This document shows positions 14,477-22,374 of a stretch of 40,139 nucleotides of DNA, one piece after another (position 1 is the stretch's first letter; each line of letters opens with the position of its first letter). Below the pieces are notes generated by a model, which saw only the letters and a list, made by a program, of their open reading frames with translations, was not told the DNA's origin and did not search any database. The stretch spans positions 1 through 40,139 of the forward strand of contig CAZGLK010000003.1 of NCBI GenBank assembly GCA_964526375.1. The letters run 5' to 3'. The position numbers and the translations under genes are program-made. The stretch is from CAZGLK01 sp964526375. Its GTDB lineage: Bacteria > Patescibacteriota > Minisyncoccia > JACQLN01.

Positions 14477-16132
14477 TTGAATCTTAAATCGCGAATCTCA
14501 AGTGTCTTTTTCGTCATATTGCTGCTCTTGGTTTTAGTTGGTTTTTTTCAGTTTTCTTTTGCGGGATTAGCCGATCCCGACAGTCTGTATCATATTACCC
14601 ATGCCAAAATATACCTTGAGCAGGGGTTTTTTGATTCGTCTTTTCCCTGGTTGCAGTATTCGGTTATAAACAAATACCAAGCCGATATTTGGTACGGTTT
14701 TCATATTCTGCTTGTTCCCTTCACCTTTTTCTCCAACGGCATATTTGGAATTAAACTGGCTGGGGTTTTAATCGCTGTGGCCACACTGGCGGTATTTTTT
14801 GCCGTTCTTAAAAAATTAGGCGCCAGGTGGCCGTTTTTTTGGACAGCGCTTTTATTCTTTAGCATCCCTGATGTGCATTATCGATTGCTGATGATGCGGC
14901 CGCATAACATCAGTTTTGCCTTGGGAGTGGCGGTTTTTTACTTGGCAGTGGCGAATCGGCGGCCGTTTTTGGTTGTAGCCAGCGCTTTTGCGGCATTCTT
15001 CCATTTGGCTTTGGCCTGGCTGCCGCTGGCCATAGTTGGAGCAGTGGAACTGGTGCGTCTAGTCCAAAAACAAAAACCATCTTGGCGAAACGCGGCGGCA
15101 GTGGCAGTGGGGAGTTTGGCCGGTCTCGCTTTGCGCCCCAATTTTTTGGGGGCTCTAAAATTGGCTTACATTCAAGTTGTGCAGTTGATGATAGAAAAAC
15201 TCAAGGGAACAGTTTTACCTTTTGGTTCCGAATTAAAGCCGGGTAACCACTGGACGGTGGTGGCGTACGAGTTTGTGCCCATAATGATTATCTTGGCGTT
15301 GGCGGTGTGGGGCTGGTGGTCATTGCGGCGCCGGAAGTTGTTTTTTGAATTGAATCCGCAGCGTCAGCTGGCGGTCTGGAGTAGTCTAGTGCTGGCGGTT
15401 GTTTTTGGTTTTACGACTTTTTTTGTGGCCAGGCGAGCTATTGATTTGTGGGTTGGTTTCAGTTTTATATTTGCCGCTCTTGTTTGGGGTGTCCGGCAAT
15501 CCCGAGGTTTATTACCGGAGGTGTCGCGGGATTTTCCTGCCGGATTCAATCTTAACACTTTTTTACGATCGTATAAAAGTGTTAAGATGGCGTTTTCTAA
15601 GGCCCGTGGGCTGGGGGCTTTGGTCGTAATTATTGTTATGGCAATTACAAGCGGTATTGTCTACAACACGCTCCACTTCGCCTCGGCTTACAAAAAACAA
15701 TCCCCCGCCCCAACGGCTTTCCAAGACGCAGCCGCATGGCTTAAAGAAAACTCCGACCCGGGCGATGTTGTTTTTAACATTCACTGGGACAACTTTCCTA
15801 TGTTGTTTTTCTGGAACCAGCAAAATTACTATGTAAACGGCATGGACCCGATTTTTGAATACGCCTTTAGCCGAGAGCTGTACTTGAAGCACTATTTTAT
15901 GGACATAGATAAAATTTTTATTTCCCAGGGCGAGGCTTACACTTGCGGCTCTAATCCCTGTGGCCCCGAGGCGGTGGCTTCGGTTTATGACGTTTTAAAA
16001 AACGATTTTAAGGCCAAATATATTTTTGTGCAGATTGGGCGAAACCCGGTGGTATTTAAATATCTGGATTCCAACCCCCATTTTAACGGGGTGTTCACCA
16101 ACGGCAAAGAGGCTATTTTTGAAGTATTATGA
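14477..16132 (+). CDS. Multi-pass membrane protein, GT-C glycosyltransferase-like, paralogue A
   Basis: 551 aa with about 10-11 predicted membrane helices. After the first helix comes a DPDS motif (D33-P-D35) followed by YHITHAK, as in the first outer loop of GT-C enzymes such as STT3/AglB, where the acidic pair binds metal and the lipid-linked donor. The C-terminal soluble part includes DNFPMLFFWNQQNYYVNGMDPIF. The next gene is a clear paralogue. Substrate unknown; transfer of a sugar from a polyprenyl carrier on the outer face is the likely role. The start is uncertain: TTG at 14477 lies in an ATCTTAAATC repeat and has no Shine-Dalgarno. A CGATCG palindrome sits within the gene at 15551-15586. 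Confidence 0.75.
   Translation: MNLKSRISSVFFVILLLLVLVGFFQFSFAGLADPDSLYHITHAKIYLEQGFFDSSFPWLQYSVINKYQADIWYGFHILLVPFTFFSNGIFGIKLAGVLIAVATLAVFFAVLKKLGARWPFFWTALLFFSIPDVHYRLLMMRPHNISFALGVAVFYLAVANRRPFLVVASAFAAFFHLALAWLPLAIVGAVELVRLVQKQKPSWRNAAAVAVGSLAGLALRPNFLGALKLAYIQVVQLMIEKLKGTVLPFGSELKPGNHWTVVAYEFVPIMIILALAVWGWWSLRRRKLFFELNPQRQLAVWSSLVLAVVFGFTTFFVARRAIDLWVGFSFIFAALVWGVRQSRGLLPEVSRDFPAGFNLNTFLRSYKSVKMAFSKARGLGALVVIIVMAITSGIVYNTLHFASAYKKQSPAPTAFQDAAAWLKENSDPGDVVFNIHWDNFPMLFFWNQQNYYVNGMDPIFEYAFSRELYLKHYFMDIDKIFISQGEAYTCGSNPCGPEAVASVYDVLKNDFKAKYIFVQIGRNPVVFKYLDSNPHFNGVFTNGKEAIFEVL
15551..15586. repeat. CGATCG-centred palindrome inside the GT-C gene
   Basis: CTTAACACTT (15551-15560) and AAGTGTTAAG (15577-15586) lie symmetrically about ACGATCGT (15565-15572). 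Translated as LNTFLRSYKSVKM, in a loop absent from the paralogue. Arms differ from the intergenic copies while the core is identical. Confidence 0.85.
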
Positions 16133-16213
16133 GCTCATATTATAAAACAAAGGCTGCTCTCACAGAATATGGCATTGGGCATCTTTCATTAGGATTGTTA
16201 GGATGATGAGCAG

Positions 16214-16256
16214 ATCATATCATTACTCTACACGATCGTGCGTTAATGATATGAAA
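16214..16256. repeat. CGATCG-centred palindrome, first of a pair
   Basis: CATATCATTA and TAATGATATG flank ACGATCGT (16232-16239), one base off exact symmetry. It forms a tandem pair with 16281-16326; the linker resembles that of the pair at 17922-18028. Confidence 0.8.
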
Positions 16257-16280
16257 TAGTTTGATTTACTTGCTCTTAAT

Positions 16281-16326
16281 CAAATCCTATCATTAGTATA
16301 CGATCGTATGATAATGATAGGATTTG
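16281..16326. repeat. CGATCG-centred palindrome, second of a pair
   Basis: CAAATCCTATCATTA (16281-16295) and its exact complement (16312-16326) flank ACGATCGT (16300-16307) with four unconserved bases on each side of the core. This is the best-preserved copy. Confidence 0.92.
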
Positions 16327-16337
16327 CTGATGGTCGC

Positions 16338-17876
16338 ATGAAACGGTTTTTTATCTTTCTTCCCCTTGTTTTGTTTTTTGTCGTTGCCCTGATTTTTCAT
16401 TTTTCCTCGCCCAACATCCCCGACCCCGATAGTTTTTACCATCTGGGGCACGCTCGCTTCTACATTCAAAACGGGCTCGCCAGCACCGATTTTCCCTGGA
16501 TGTATTATTCCGTTATTCGAACCTCGGCTGCCGACATTTGGTGGGGGTTTCATGTTTTTCTGATTCCTTTTGCCCGCTTTAGCGGAACACTGGGGATTAA
16601 ACTGGCCGGTGTGTTGCTGACTGTTGCGGCTCTGGCCAGTATTTATTGGCTCTGCCGGCGGCACAAACTGCGCTGGCCGCTTTTTTGGCCGCTCTTTATT
16701 TTTATCTCGGCGCCTAATATCTTAAACCGCTTTTTGATGACCCGGCCGCATTTGCTTTCGCTGGCTTTGGCCGCGATTCTGTTTTCGTTGTTGATCAGGG
16801 GCAGATTGATTTGGATTTTTACGGCGGCGGCGTTTTTGAGCTGGTTTCATTTGAGTTTATTTTGGCTAGCTATTGGCCTAACCGGGGTTGTTTTCGCAGT
16901 CAGATTGATGGCAGATAGACGCTGGCTCTGGCGAGAATTTTTGGCGGTGACGGCTGGATTGGCACTTGGCTGGCTAGCGCGTCCCAATTCCATTGGGGCG
17001 CTAAAATTGGTTTATATTCAGGTATTCAAGCTGCTTACAGAAAAGCAGCAGGGCCTGCCGCTTTTGTTTGGGCGGGAATTGTTTCCCTTGAGCACCGAAA
17101 CTTTATTTAAAAATTTTTCGGTCTTTATGCTGTTGTGGTTGGGGGCGATAGTTTTAATGTTTTGGCTGTATCGGCGGCTGATGAAAAACCAAACCAGCAA
17201 CTTTAAGGTTTTGATATTTTCCAGCCTAATTTTATCGCTGGTGTTTTTTGTTTTGACTGTAACTGTAGCCCGCCGTTCGCACGATTTTTGGGTTCTCTTT
17301 GGAACAATTTTCATGGCCGCAGTTTTTAGCCCGCTACTAAACGATCCGGTGCGGTCTAGACAAATCAAAAACACTGCCACAGCTATGATTGTTTCCAGCG
17401 CCGCTTTTCTGGTTTTCTATACACCTTATCGCAACAGCATCAGCTTAGAAGAGCGGGCGGTGAAACCAGACAGATTTAAGGCGGCGGCTCTGTGGCTTAA
17501 GGAACACAGCCAGCCGGGCGATATTGTGTTTAACCTCCGTTGGAGCGATTTTCCCATGCTGTATTTTTGGAACGATACCAATTACTACATTGGCGGCATG
17601 GATCCCATTTTTCAGTATGCCTATGATCCGGCTCTCTATTGGAAGTTTCACTATCTTTCGGCCGATGAGGTTACCAAAAAAACCTGCGGTGCGCCGGCCT
17701 GCACCGCCGCTATGTTGGAAGATACGTCCGAAGTCCTAAAACAAGATTTTAAGGCCAAGTATGTTGTTTTGGAAAAACAGCGCAACCCGTTAGTCTATTA
17801 TTATTTGGAAAGCGATGTTAATCATTTTGAGAAAGTTGTTGATACTGGCGCCGAAGCAGCGTATAGAATAAAATAA
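16338..17876 (+). CDS. Multi-pass membrane protein, GT-C glycosyltransferase-like, paralogue B
   Basis: 512 aa, about 10 membrane helices. Shares with paralogue A the DPDS motif (D29-P-D31), YHLGHAR, the pattern FPWMYYSVI...ADIWWGFHVFLIPF and the C-terminal SDFPMLYFWNDTNYYIGGMDPIF. The family role should be sugar or oligosaccharide transfer from a polyprenyl-phosphate donor at the outer membrane face; the acceptor is unknown. The start is set at ATG 16338 because the earlier in-frame ATG at 16308 lies within a palindromic repeat. A pair of CGATCG palindromes lies just upstream and another pair just downstream. Confidence 0.78.
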   Translation: MKRFFIFLPLVLFFVVALIFHFSSPNIPDPDSFYHLGHARFYIQNGLASTDFPWMYYSVIRTSAADIWWGFHVFLIPFARFSGTLGIKLAGVLLTVAALASIYWLCRRHKLRWPLFWPLFIFISAPNILNRFLMTRPHLLSLALAAILFSLLIRGRLIWIFTAAAFLSWFHLSLFWLAIGLTGVVFAVRLMADRRWLWREFLAVTAGLALGWLARPNSIGALKLVYIQVFKLLTEKQQGLPLLFGRELFPLSTETLFKNFSVFMLLWLGAIVLMFWLYRRLMKNQTSNFKVLIFSSLILSLVFFVLTVTVARRSHDFWVLFGTIFMAAVFSPLLNDPVRSRQIKNTATAMIVSSAAFLVFYTPYRNSISLEERAVKPDRFKAAALWLKEHSQPGDIVFNLRWSDFPMLYFWNDTNYYIGGMDPIFQYAYDPALYWKFHYLSADEVTKKTCGAPACTAAMLEDTSEVLKQDFKAKYVVLEKQRNPLVYYYLESDVNHFEKVVDTGAEAAYRIK

Positions 17877-17921
17877 CCGTCCGAGATTAAATCTTCCCCT
17901 TTTTGCTATCAATCAGCATAT

Positions 17922-17957
17922 TATATCATTAGTGTACGATCGTATGATAATGATATA
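17922..17957. repeat. CGATCG-centred palindrome, first of a pair
   Basis: TATATCATTA and TAATGATATA are exactly symmetric about ACGATCGT (17936-17943). The linker to the next copy (TAAAATAGCTTGATCTACTT and on) matches the linker of the 16214-16326 pair, so the double hairpin is the repeated unit. Confidence 0.9.
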
Positions 17958-17984
17958 AAATAGCTTGATCTACTTGTTCATAAT

Positions 17985-18028
17985 CAAATCCTATCATTAT
18001 CATACGATCGTGGCTTAATGATAGGATT
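17985..18028. repeat. CGATCG-centred palindrome, second of a pair
   Basis: AATCCTATCATTA (17987-17999) and its complement (18016-18028) are exactly symmetric about ACGATCGT (18004-18011). Confidence 0.9.
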
Positions 18029-18055
18029 GAGTCAGGAGAAGGAGAAAATAAAAAA

Positions 18056-18078
18056 TGTGCACCACCGAGTGGTGCACA
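18056..18078 (-). terminator. Second intrinsic terminator after the SDR gene
   Basis: TGTGCACCAC pairs with GTGGTGCACA and on the minus strand is followed by TTTTTTATTTTC. It is a back-up to the terminator at 18091-18114. Confidence 0.8.
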
Positions 18079-18090
18079 AACAAATAAAAA

Positions 18091-18114
18091 ATGGCCAACA
18101 TCTGTGTTGGCCAT
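18091..18114 (-). terminator. First intrinsic terminator after the SDR gene
   Basis: ATGGCCAACA pairs with TGTTGGCCAT around a four-base loop, followed on the minus strand by TTTTTTATTTG. Confidence 0.85.
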
Positions 18115-18120
18115 CAAATT

Positions 18121-18154
18121 AGAGGCCTAGCCTCCCTAGGGAGGCTAGGCCTCT
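18121..18154. repeat. 34-bp AGAGGC palindrome, copy 1
   Basis: Perfect palindrome with centre TCCCTAGGGA and ends AGAGGCCTAG/CTAGGCCTCT. A near-identical copy is at 22341-22374. Lies just past the SDR stop. Confidence 0.92.
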
Positions 18155-18163
18155 CTGGGAGAT

Positions 18164-18907
18164 CTAGAAATCCGGCAGACGGCTTTTCATAAACACACCC
18201 AACTCCCGGAATTTTTTGGGATTATTCACAAAATCAACAACCACTTGAGCAATTTCCTCCGGCTGGACCGCCATATCTTCCGTACCGGCGCGAATAAATC
18301 CCTTGGCAAGATTCTCCGGCGTGTTCACGGTCGCTGGCTGGATATCCAGCACCCTGATAGGCAGACCCAGTCTCTTTAGCTCATAATCCAGATATTGCAT
18401 AAAGGCATAAGCGCCGGCTTTGGCCGGGCCGTAAGCCAATCCTCGAGAGAGGTCTCGCCGCACGGCCGCTTGAGAAGAGATGTTGATGATAAAGCCTTTG
18501 TTCCGCTTTTTCATCATCTCTACCGCGCCGTAGCTTATAATCTGCACGGCCAGCAGATTGGCGCGGGTAGCTTTTTCCATCTGCGCTGCTGCCGCCGCCA
18601 AGCTCTCGCCCAATCCCAGAGGCTCGTATCCGCCCGAAGAAATGACTACCACATCCAGCCGTTTGAATCTTTTCTTTATCTCGTCAAAAAGCCGCTGGGC
18701 ATGGTAATGGACCGAAGCGTCGGCGGGAAGAATGAGAAAAGTTCCAGCGGCCAAGTTCAGCTCATTAGCCTTTTCTTCCAACCGTTCGCGGTTACGGGCC
18801 GTCATAATAACTTTCATGCCCTCGTCGCACAGCCGTTTGACTATCGCGCTGCCGATGCCACCCGAAGCGCCCACGACCAAAGCTATTTTGTTGGATAGAG
18901 TTTTCAT
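18164..18907 (-). CDS. Short-chain dehydrogenase/reductase (SDR family)
   Basis: 247 aa NAD(P)-dependent oxidoreductase. The Rossmann nucleotide-binding GASGGIG is at residues 13-19, and the catalytic Ser lies in INISS at about 144-145. The YxxxK pair is Y159/K163 (YGPAK). T38-A-R after the second strand suggests NADP preference, but only weakly. Substrate not determinable. AAGGGG about 10 bases before the ATG is the ribosome site. It follows the 101-aa orphan by three bases and so shares its message. Two tandem terminators and a 34-bp palindrome follow. Confidence 0.9.
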   Translation of the reverse strand: MKTLSNKIALVVGASGGIGSAIVKRLCDEGMKVIMTARNRERLEEKANELNLAAGTFLILPADASVHYHAQRLFDEIKKRFKRLDVVVISSGGYEPLGLGESLAAAAAQMEKATRANLLAVQIISYGAVEMMKKRNKGFIINISSQAAVRRDLSRGLAYGPAKAGAYAFMQYLDYELKRLGLPIRVLDIQPATVNTPENLAKGFIRAGTEDMAVQPEEIAQVVVDFVNNPKKFRELGVFMKSRLPDF

Positions 18908-18910
18908 ATT

Positions 18911-19216
18911 TTATATCCCCTTTAGAATACCATTGTCGCCGGGCCATTCCCTAGCGCCTTCTGCTTCCGGGAAGCGATTGTTAAGCCGTTCTTGATTTAA
19001 TCTCATCACTTCCCTCACTGCCCCTTCTTTACTGGTAAAAGGGTGGAAAAGATCGTTGCGAAATCCGCTGGCTTGCCCGGCAGCGTCAATCCATAGGTTA
19101 CGCATAGGATCGTAAATAAGAAATGTCTCTTGCCTGTGGGTTTTGCGCGTTTGAGGATCTTCCAGCAATATCTCGCGCAGCAATTCTAGCTGATACCAAT
19201 CTGTTTCGGCATCCAT
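18911..19216 (-). CDS. Orphan protein, 101 aa
   Basis: Function not recognised. The start is set at ATG 19216 (MDAETDWYQLELL) because GAGGAGG lies about 11 bases upstream; the longer frame from 19252 would translate across it. The protein is small, soluble and charged, with FLIYDPMRNLWIDAAG in the middle and no membrane helix or signal peptide. It is followed after three bases by the SDR gene, so the two are probably an operon. Confidence 0.65.
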   Translation of the reverse strand: MDAETDWYQLELLREILLEDPQTRKTHRQETFLIYDPMRNLWIDAAGQASGFRNDLFHPFTSKEGAVREVMRLNQERLNNRFPEAEGAREWPGDNGILKGI

Positions 19217-19344
19217 AATATAACACCTCCTCAAAGATTGTGAAAAGAACAAGTTTTAGTGTTTTTTGCCTCATTACCTTCTGGCACACATTCAAGCAAA
19301 AATTGTTCAACAAAACAAGTCCAGCTTGGGGTGCTCTAGAGGAA

Positions 19345-19363
19345 TTAGAGGTTCAACCTCTAA
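19345..19363. repeat. TTAGAGGTT palindrome after the GtrA-like gene
   Basis: TTAGAGGTT-C-AACCTCTAA, near the 3' end of the minus-strand GtrA-like gene. No T run, so not scored as a terminator. Confidence 0.7.
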
Positions 19364-19369
19364 GTAACT

Positions 19370-19981
19370 CTAAGTAAGCTCCTCTATTGCAGTGGTGATA
19401 CGTTTTCTAAACACAATATACTTCATCCCCAAAAAATTCCAAGTTAATACCAGCACCACCGAACTTAAGGCCGCGATGTTGTCCCACTGCTTAGGCCCGA
19501 TGCCGTCTGGAGCGCCGACCACATTTACCAAAAACGAAGCCACGCCTACATTAATTAAGAAACTGCCGCTCACAACTGCAAAAAATAAAATAAAACTGCC
19601 AGTTTTTTGAAAAGTCCACAACTTGTTCCAAAAATAGCTGTTGACTACGGTGATTATAAAAGAAAGCGCCTTAAATACCGAAAACCAAACACCTTGCGTA
19701 ATGTTGGTTAAAAGTATTAAAAGATTAAGAATACCCAGATCTAAAAAGGTGTTTAGGCCGCCGACTATAAAGAACTTGCCGAATTGAAAAACAACGGGGC
19801 GCCAGACCAGCGAGATCCGATAAAGAATATACAAACCCGCCGCGGCCAGCAGAGGAAAAACAATCAATGCCAGATATGGGCTAAGCGGTAATTTGATGTT
19901 TAAGTTGGCGACTATAATCAAACCCAAAACCGCCACCAAAAACCCAACCACTAAACTTAAAACCACATCGCGTTTGGACAT
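19370..19981 (-). CDS. GtrA-like membrane protein
   Basis: 203 aa. Two N-terminal membrane helices precede a GtrA-type four-helix core beginning QFGKFFIVGGLNTFLDLGILNLLI, with the signature NSYFWNKLWTFQK and the last helix ending NFLGMKYIVFRK. GtrA-like proteins are thought to move polyprenyl-phosphate sugars across the membrane or to support the enzymes that use them. That suits a window with four GT-C proteins, but no partner is adjacent. No Shine-Dalgarno before ATG 19981. Confidence 0.85.
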   Translation of the reverse strand: MSKRDVVLSLVVGFLVAVLGLIIVANLNIKLPLSPYLALIVFPLLAAAGLYILYRISLVWRPVVFQFGKFFIVGGLNTFLDLGILNLLILLTNITQGVWFSVFKALSFIITVVNSYFWNKLWTFQKTGSFILFFAVVSGSFLINVGVASFLVNVVGAPDGIGPKQWDNIAALSSVVLVLTWNFLGMKYIVFRKRITTAIEELT

Positions 19982-19995
19982 ATGAATAAATAATT

Positions 19996-20141
19996 AGGAC
20001 CTACGCGCTTAATTCTTTCCCCTCCTAGAATAGGAGGGGGCGGGGGTGGTAGATGTGCAAAGAAATGCTTTTGTTGCATGGCACAGCCTACCCCTCCTAA
20101 CCTCCCCTATACTAGGGGAGGAACTAAAGTGCGTAAGTCCT
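19996..20141. repeat. 146-bp inverted repeat, MITE-like
   Basis: Ends AGGACCTACGCGCTTAATTC and, reversed, AGGACTTACGCACTTTAGTT. The imperfect arms run about 50 bases and include two nested CCTCC/GGAGG hairpins. No open frame. The whole element can fold as one long hairpin. Confidence 0.75.
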
Positions 20142-20175
20142 ATAAATTATAAACCATCGCCCTCAAAAAACAAAA

Positions 20176-20201
20176 CCCCAACGGCTTTTTTGCCGTTGGG
20201 G
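20176..20201 (-). terminator. Intrinsic terminator of the 214-aa orphan
   Basis: CCCCAACGGC pairs with GCCGTTGGGG around a six-base loop, followed on the minus strand by TTTTGTTTTTTG. Confidence 0.88.
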
Positions 20202-20229
20202 GGTATATTGATCTGGCAGGTCGACGCAA

Positions 20230-20874
20230 TTACACGACACGAAGAAAGCGAGTATTGGCATCGCAACCAATAAGATCAATATTCTCCAGCTTCGAACCCC
20301 AGGACTTCTTTGCTTCGTCCCAGGATAATCGATATATTGGTATGACTCCTGTGAGGAGATCCACATAGCGATCATACCAGAGAGATGGAAGTATAAAGCT
20401 ATACTCCCTAAATTCGGGTGGTATTTTATCCTGGTTTTGGAGTAGGTCCGTGGTTTGACCTGCATCCACTATCGGACTCTTGAGTTGAGCCCGCTGGATC
20501 AGCTCCTCACCTATGAAATAGTACTCACCTTCCTTTAAAAAAGGAACGATCTTGATTCCTTTATTGAGTCTAAAATCTCCGTGGCGTTGCTTGAGTGGTA
20601 ACAAGTCTGGCTCTTGCCGAAGTGTTGATAACTGCATGGCACGGTGAAGAGCGTTGGTGCCCAGCCATGCACACCCTACTGTGGTAATTAAATTGACCCA
20701 AGAGGGGTGGATAAAAAATAACATGCCAGACGCAATGGCCAGGCCTACCTGCAGTCCTCCTGTCACAGACCACCAGTATCTGTTTTTTGGGACAGTGCCC
20801 CGCCATCTTAATAAGTCGACTGCAGTAGCAAGTCCAACCAGGATTATTGTTGATAATGCCGCTAGGAGCTCCAT
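20230..20874 (-). CDS. Orphan membrane protein, 214 aa
   Basis: Not recognised. Three or so N-terminal membrane helices (about residues 2-20, 35-55 and 58-72) precede a soluble part of about 135 residues containing KEGEYYFIGEELIQRAQ and PSLWYDRYVDLLTGVIPIYRL. ATG 20874 is supported by AAAGGAGA about 10 bases upstream. Monocistronic with its own strong terminator and divergent from the GT-B-like gene. One of the Shine-Dalgarno-bearing orphans. Confidence 0.65.
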   Translation of the reverse strand: MELLAALSTIILVGLATAVDLLRWRGTVPKNRYWWSVTGGLQVGLAIASGMLFFIHPSWVNLITTVGCAWLGTNALHRAMQLSTLRQEPDLLPLKQRHGDFRLNKGIKIVPFLKEGEYYFIGEELIQRAQLKSPIVDAGQTTDLLQNQDKIPPEFREYSFILPSLWYDRYVDLLTGVIPIYRLSWDEAKKSWGSKLENIDLIGCDANTRFLRVV

Positions 20875-20990
20875 AACCGAATTCTCCTTTCCTGTCGAGA
20901 GATTGTTGAAGTCGAGAGGTTATTGGACCTCCCTTGAAGTTCTGCCGACTAGTTAAATAGGTAAAGAACCATACCCAGTGTTGCATACCA

Positions 20991-21019
20991 TTGACGCCCT
21001 GTCAATGGGGTGCTAGGGT
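20991..21019 (+). promoter_or_regulatory. Candidate promoter of the GT-B-like gene
   Basis: TTGACG (20991-20996), 17-base spacer, TAGGGT (21014-21019). The -35 lies in a hairpin CCATTGAC/GTCAATGG. The leader contains another hairpin, GCCACC...GGTGGC, at about 21033-21062. Confidence 0.5.
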
Positions 21020-21098
21020 GGGGTTAGTTCACCGCCACCTGGCCCAATTTGGCTGGGTGGCATAGGCTAGTTCTTTTTGTTATTATGGAGGTTATATT

Positions 21099-22202
21099 AT
21101 GAGAGCTGTGTTAGTTGGTCATGATGTAGGCTTGGCGAGCCCTCTTTCGATGGTGGCTACGGAGATAGCCAAGATGGGAGAGAGTGCCGTGTGCTTTCTT
21201 CGAGTGGCACCACTCCGAGAGTATCTTCTGGAAGATGCGTCATTCTGGTTTCAGGTTGAACCAAAGCCCGATATCTTTCTGATCGGCATGTCTTCGTCAC
21301 CCGAATTGGCAAAATACGAGATTGCCGCTGGTGAGTTGGCGCTTGGCATGGGGAGACCTCTAGCCATTTTCAGTGATGTACTAGGCGCTTTTCGGGGACG
21401 GGAGTGGTTTGAAAACTTACGGCAGAGATCCTCGGCCTTATTCGTAATGAATGAGGAGGAGGCGCGGGAAGCACGGCAACTGTATCCGAACACTTGCGTT
21501 GTCGCTTCTGGGAATCCACGGCACGAGGACTTTTTTAAACCCAACTTTACCCGCGAGGAGGTGCGGGAAAAACTTGACGTTCACAAACACCAAGGAGTAA
21601 TCCTTGCGCCCGCCGGCAAGGATTACCAAGTCAATTTGCTGCATTTTAAGGGCTTGGCTGAAGCTGTGCGTCGCTTATTGAGGAAACCGATCCCAAAGCG
21701 GGGACAGGATTCTTTCCTGGTGGTGTTTTCCCTACACCCGGGCGAAGTCAACCCCAAAGATGATCCGCAGAAAATGCTCCGACAATACCGCGAAGCCCTT
21801 GAAGAGTATCCCTTTGTGAGGGTGGAAACAAAGGAGACTCTTCTAACCGGAGACGATCTGGTGCCGGGCGCAGACCTGGTTGTTCAGTCAGCCTCAACAG
21901 TAGGTACTACCGCTGCCTGCCAGCGAATACCGGTAATCAACTTTTTCACCGAGCAGGCGTTAGTGCGCCTAGCAGGCAATGTGGGCAGTTTCAACTGGCC
22001 GCCGGTGCGGCTGGGGGTGGAAACCCAGGTCATTGATGATATTGATAAACTGGAATCTGCCATCATGGTTTACACAACTCCCGGCAAAATCCTGGGAGCA
22101 ATCCGTAGGCGCCAGGCAGAAGTATATCCTCGACCCAAAGGTGGGTCGGCCAGGTTGATAGCTCAAACATTGAAAGACCTGGCTGAATCAAGGGATTCTT
22201 AG
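21099..22202 (+). CDS. GT-B-fold glycosyltransferase/epimerase-like protein
   Basis: 367 aa, soluble. It resembles the two-Rossmann-domain proteins related to UDP-GlcNAc 2-epimerase, MurG and CDP-glycerol transferases. The N-terminal domain starts MRAVLVGHDVGLASPL, has a FVMNEEEAREARQLYPNTCVVASGNPRHEDFF hinge-like segment (typical of this fold), then VILAPAGKDYQ and FSLHPGE. The C-terminal GADLVVQSASTVGTTAACQRIPVINFF has the usual 'wrong-sugar site' pattern. No gene symbol can be assigned. Strong site: GGAGG about 8 bases before the ATG. Monocistronic with its own terminator. Confidence 0.7.
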   Translation: MRAVLVGHDVGLASPLSMVATEIAKMGESAVCFLRVAPLREYLLEDASFWFQVEPKPDIFLIGMSSSPELAKYEIAAGELALGMGRPLAIFSDVLGAFRGREWFENLRQRSSALFVMNEEEAREARQLYPNTCVVASGNPRHEDFFKPNFTREEVREKLDVHKHQGVILAPAGKDYQVNLLHFKGLAEAVRRLLRKPIPKRGQDSFLVVFSLHPGEVNPKDDPQKMLRQYREALEEYPFVRVETKETLLTGDDLVPGADLVVQSASTVGTTAACQRIPVINFFTEQALVRLAGNVGSFNWPPVRLGVETQVIDDIDKLESAIMVYTTPGKILGAIRRRQAEVYPRPKGGSARLIAQTLKDLAESRDS

Positions 22203-22251
22203 TCTCTTTCATACGCGCTAGCGCCTCTCCCCAAGAATCGGCTAGCGACGC

Positions 22252-22284
22252 AATCCCCCCGATAATATCGGTGGGGATTTTTTT
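22252..22284 (+). terminator. Intrinsic terminator of the GT-B-like gene
   Basis: AATCCCCCCGAT pairs with ATCGGTGGGGATT and is followed by seven T. Confidence 0.88.
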
Positions 22285-22304
22285 GCCCGACACGCAATTT
22301 AAAA

Positions 22305-22332
22305 TAGTTTCATAGTCTAGACTATGAAACTA
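22305..22332. repeat. 28-bp perfect palindrome
   Basis: TAGTTTCATAGT-CTAG-ACTATGAAACTA. Lies between two convergent genes, beside the 34-bp AGAGGC palindrome. Confidence 0.85.
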
Positions 22333-22340
22333 AACTTTTA

Positions 22341-22374
22341 AGAGGCTTAGCCTCCCTAGGGAGGCTAAGCCTCT
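22341..22374. repeat. 34-bp AGAGGC palindrome, copy 2
   Basis: Same as 18121-18154 except a T/A change in each arm that keeps the pairing (AGAGGCTTAG/CTAAGCCTCT). It overlaps the stop codon of the VirD4-like gene. Confidence 0.92.

Noticed and set aside
16308..16337. Upstream ATG start for GT-C paralogue B
   Set aside because: The codons lie in a palindromic repeat; the membrane helix begins right after ATG 16338.
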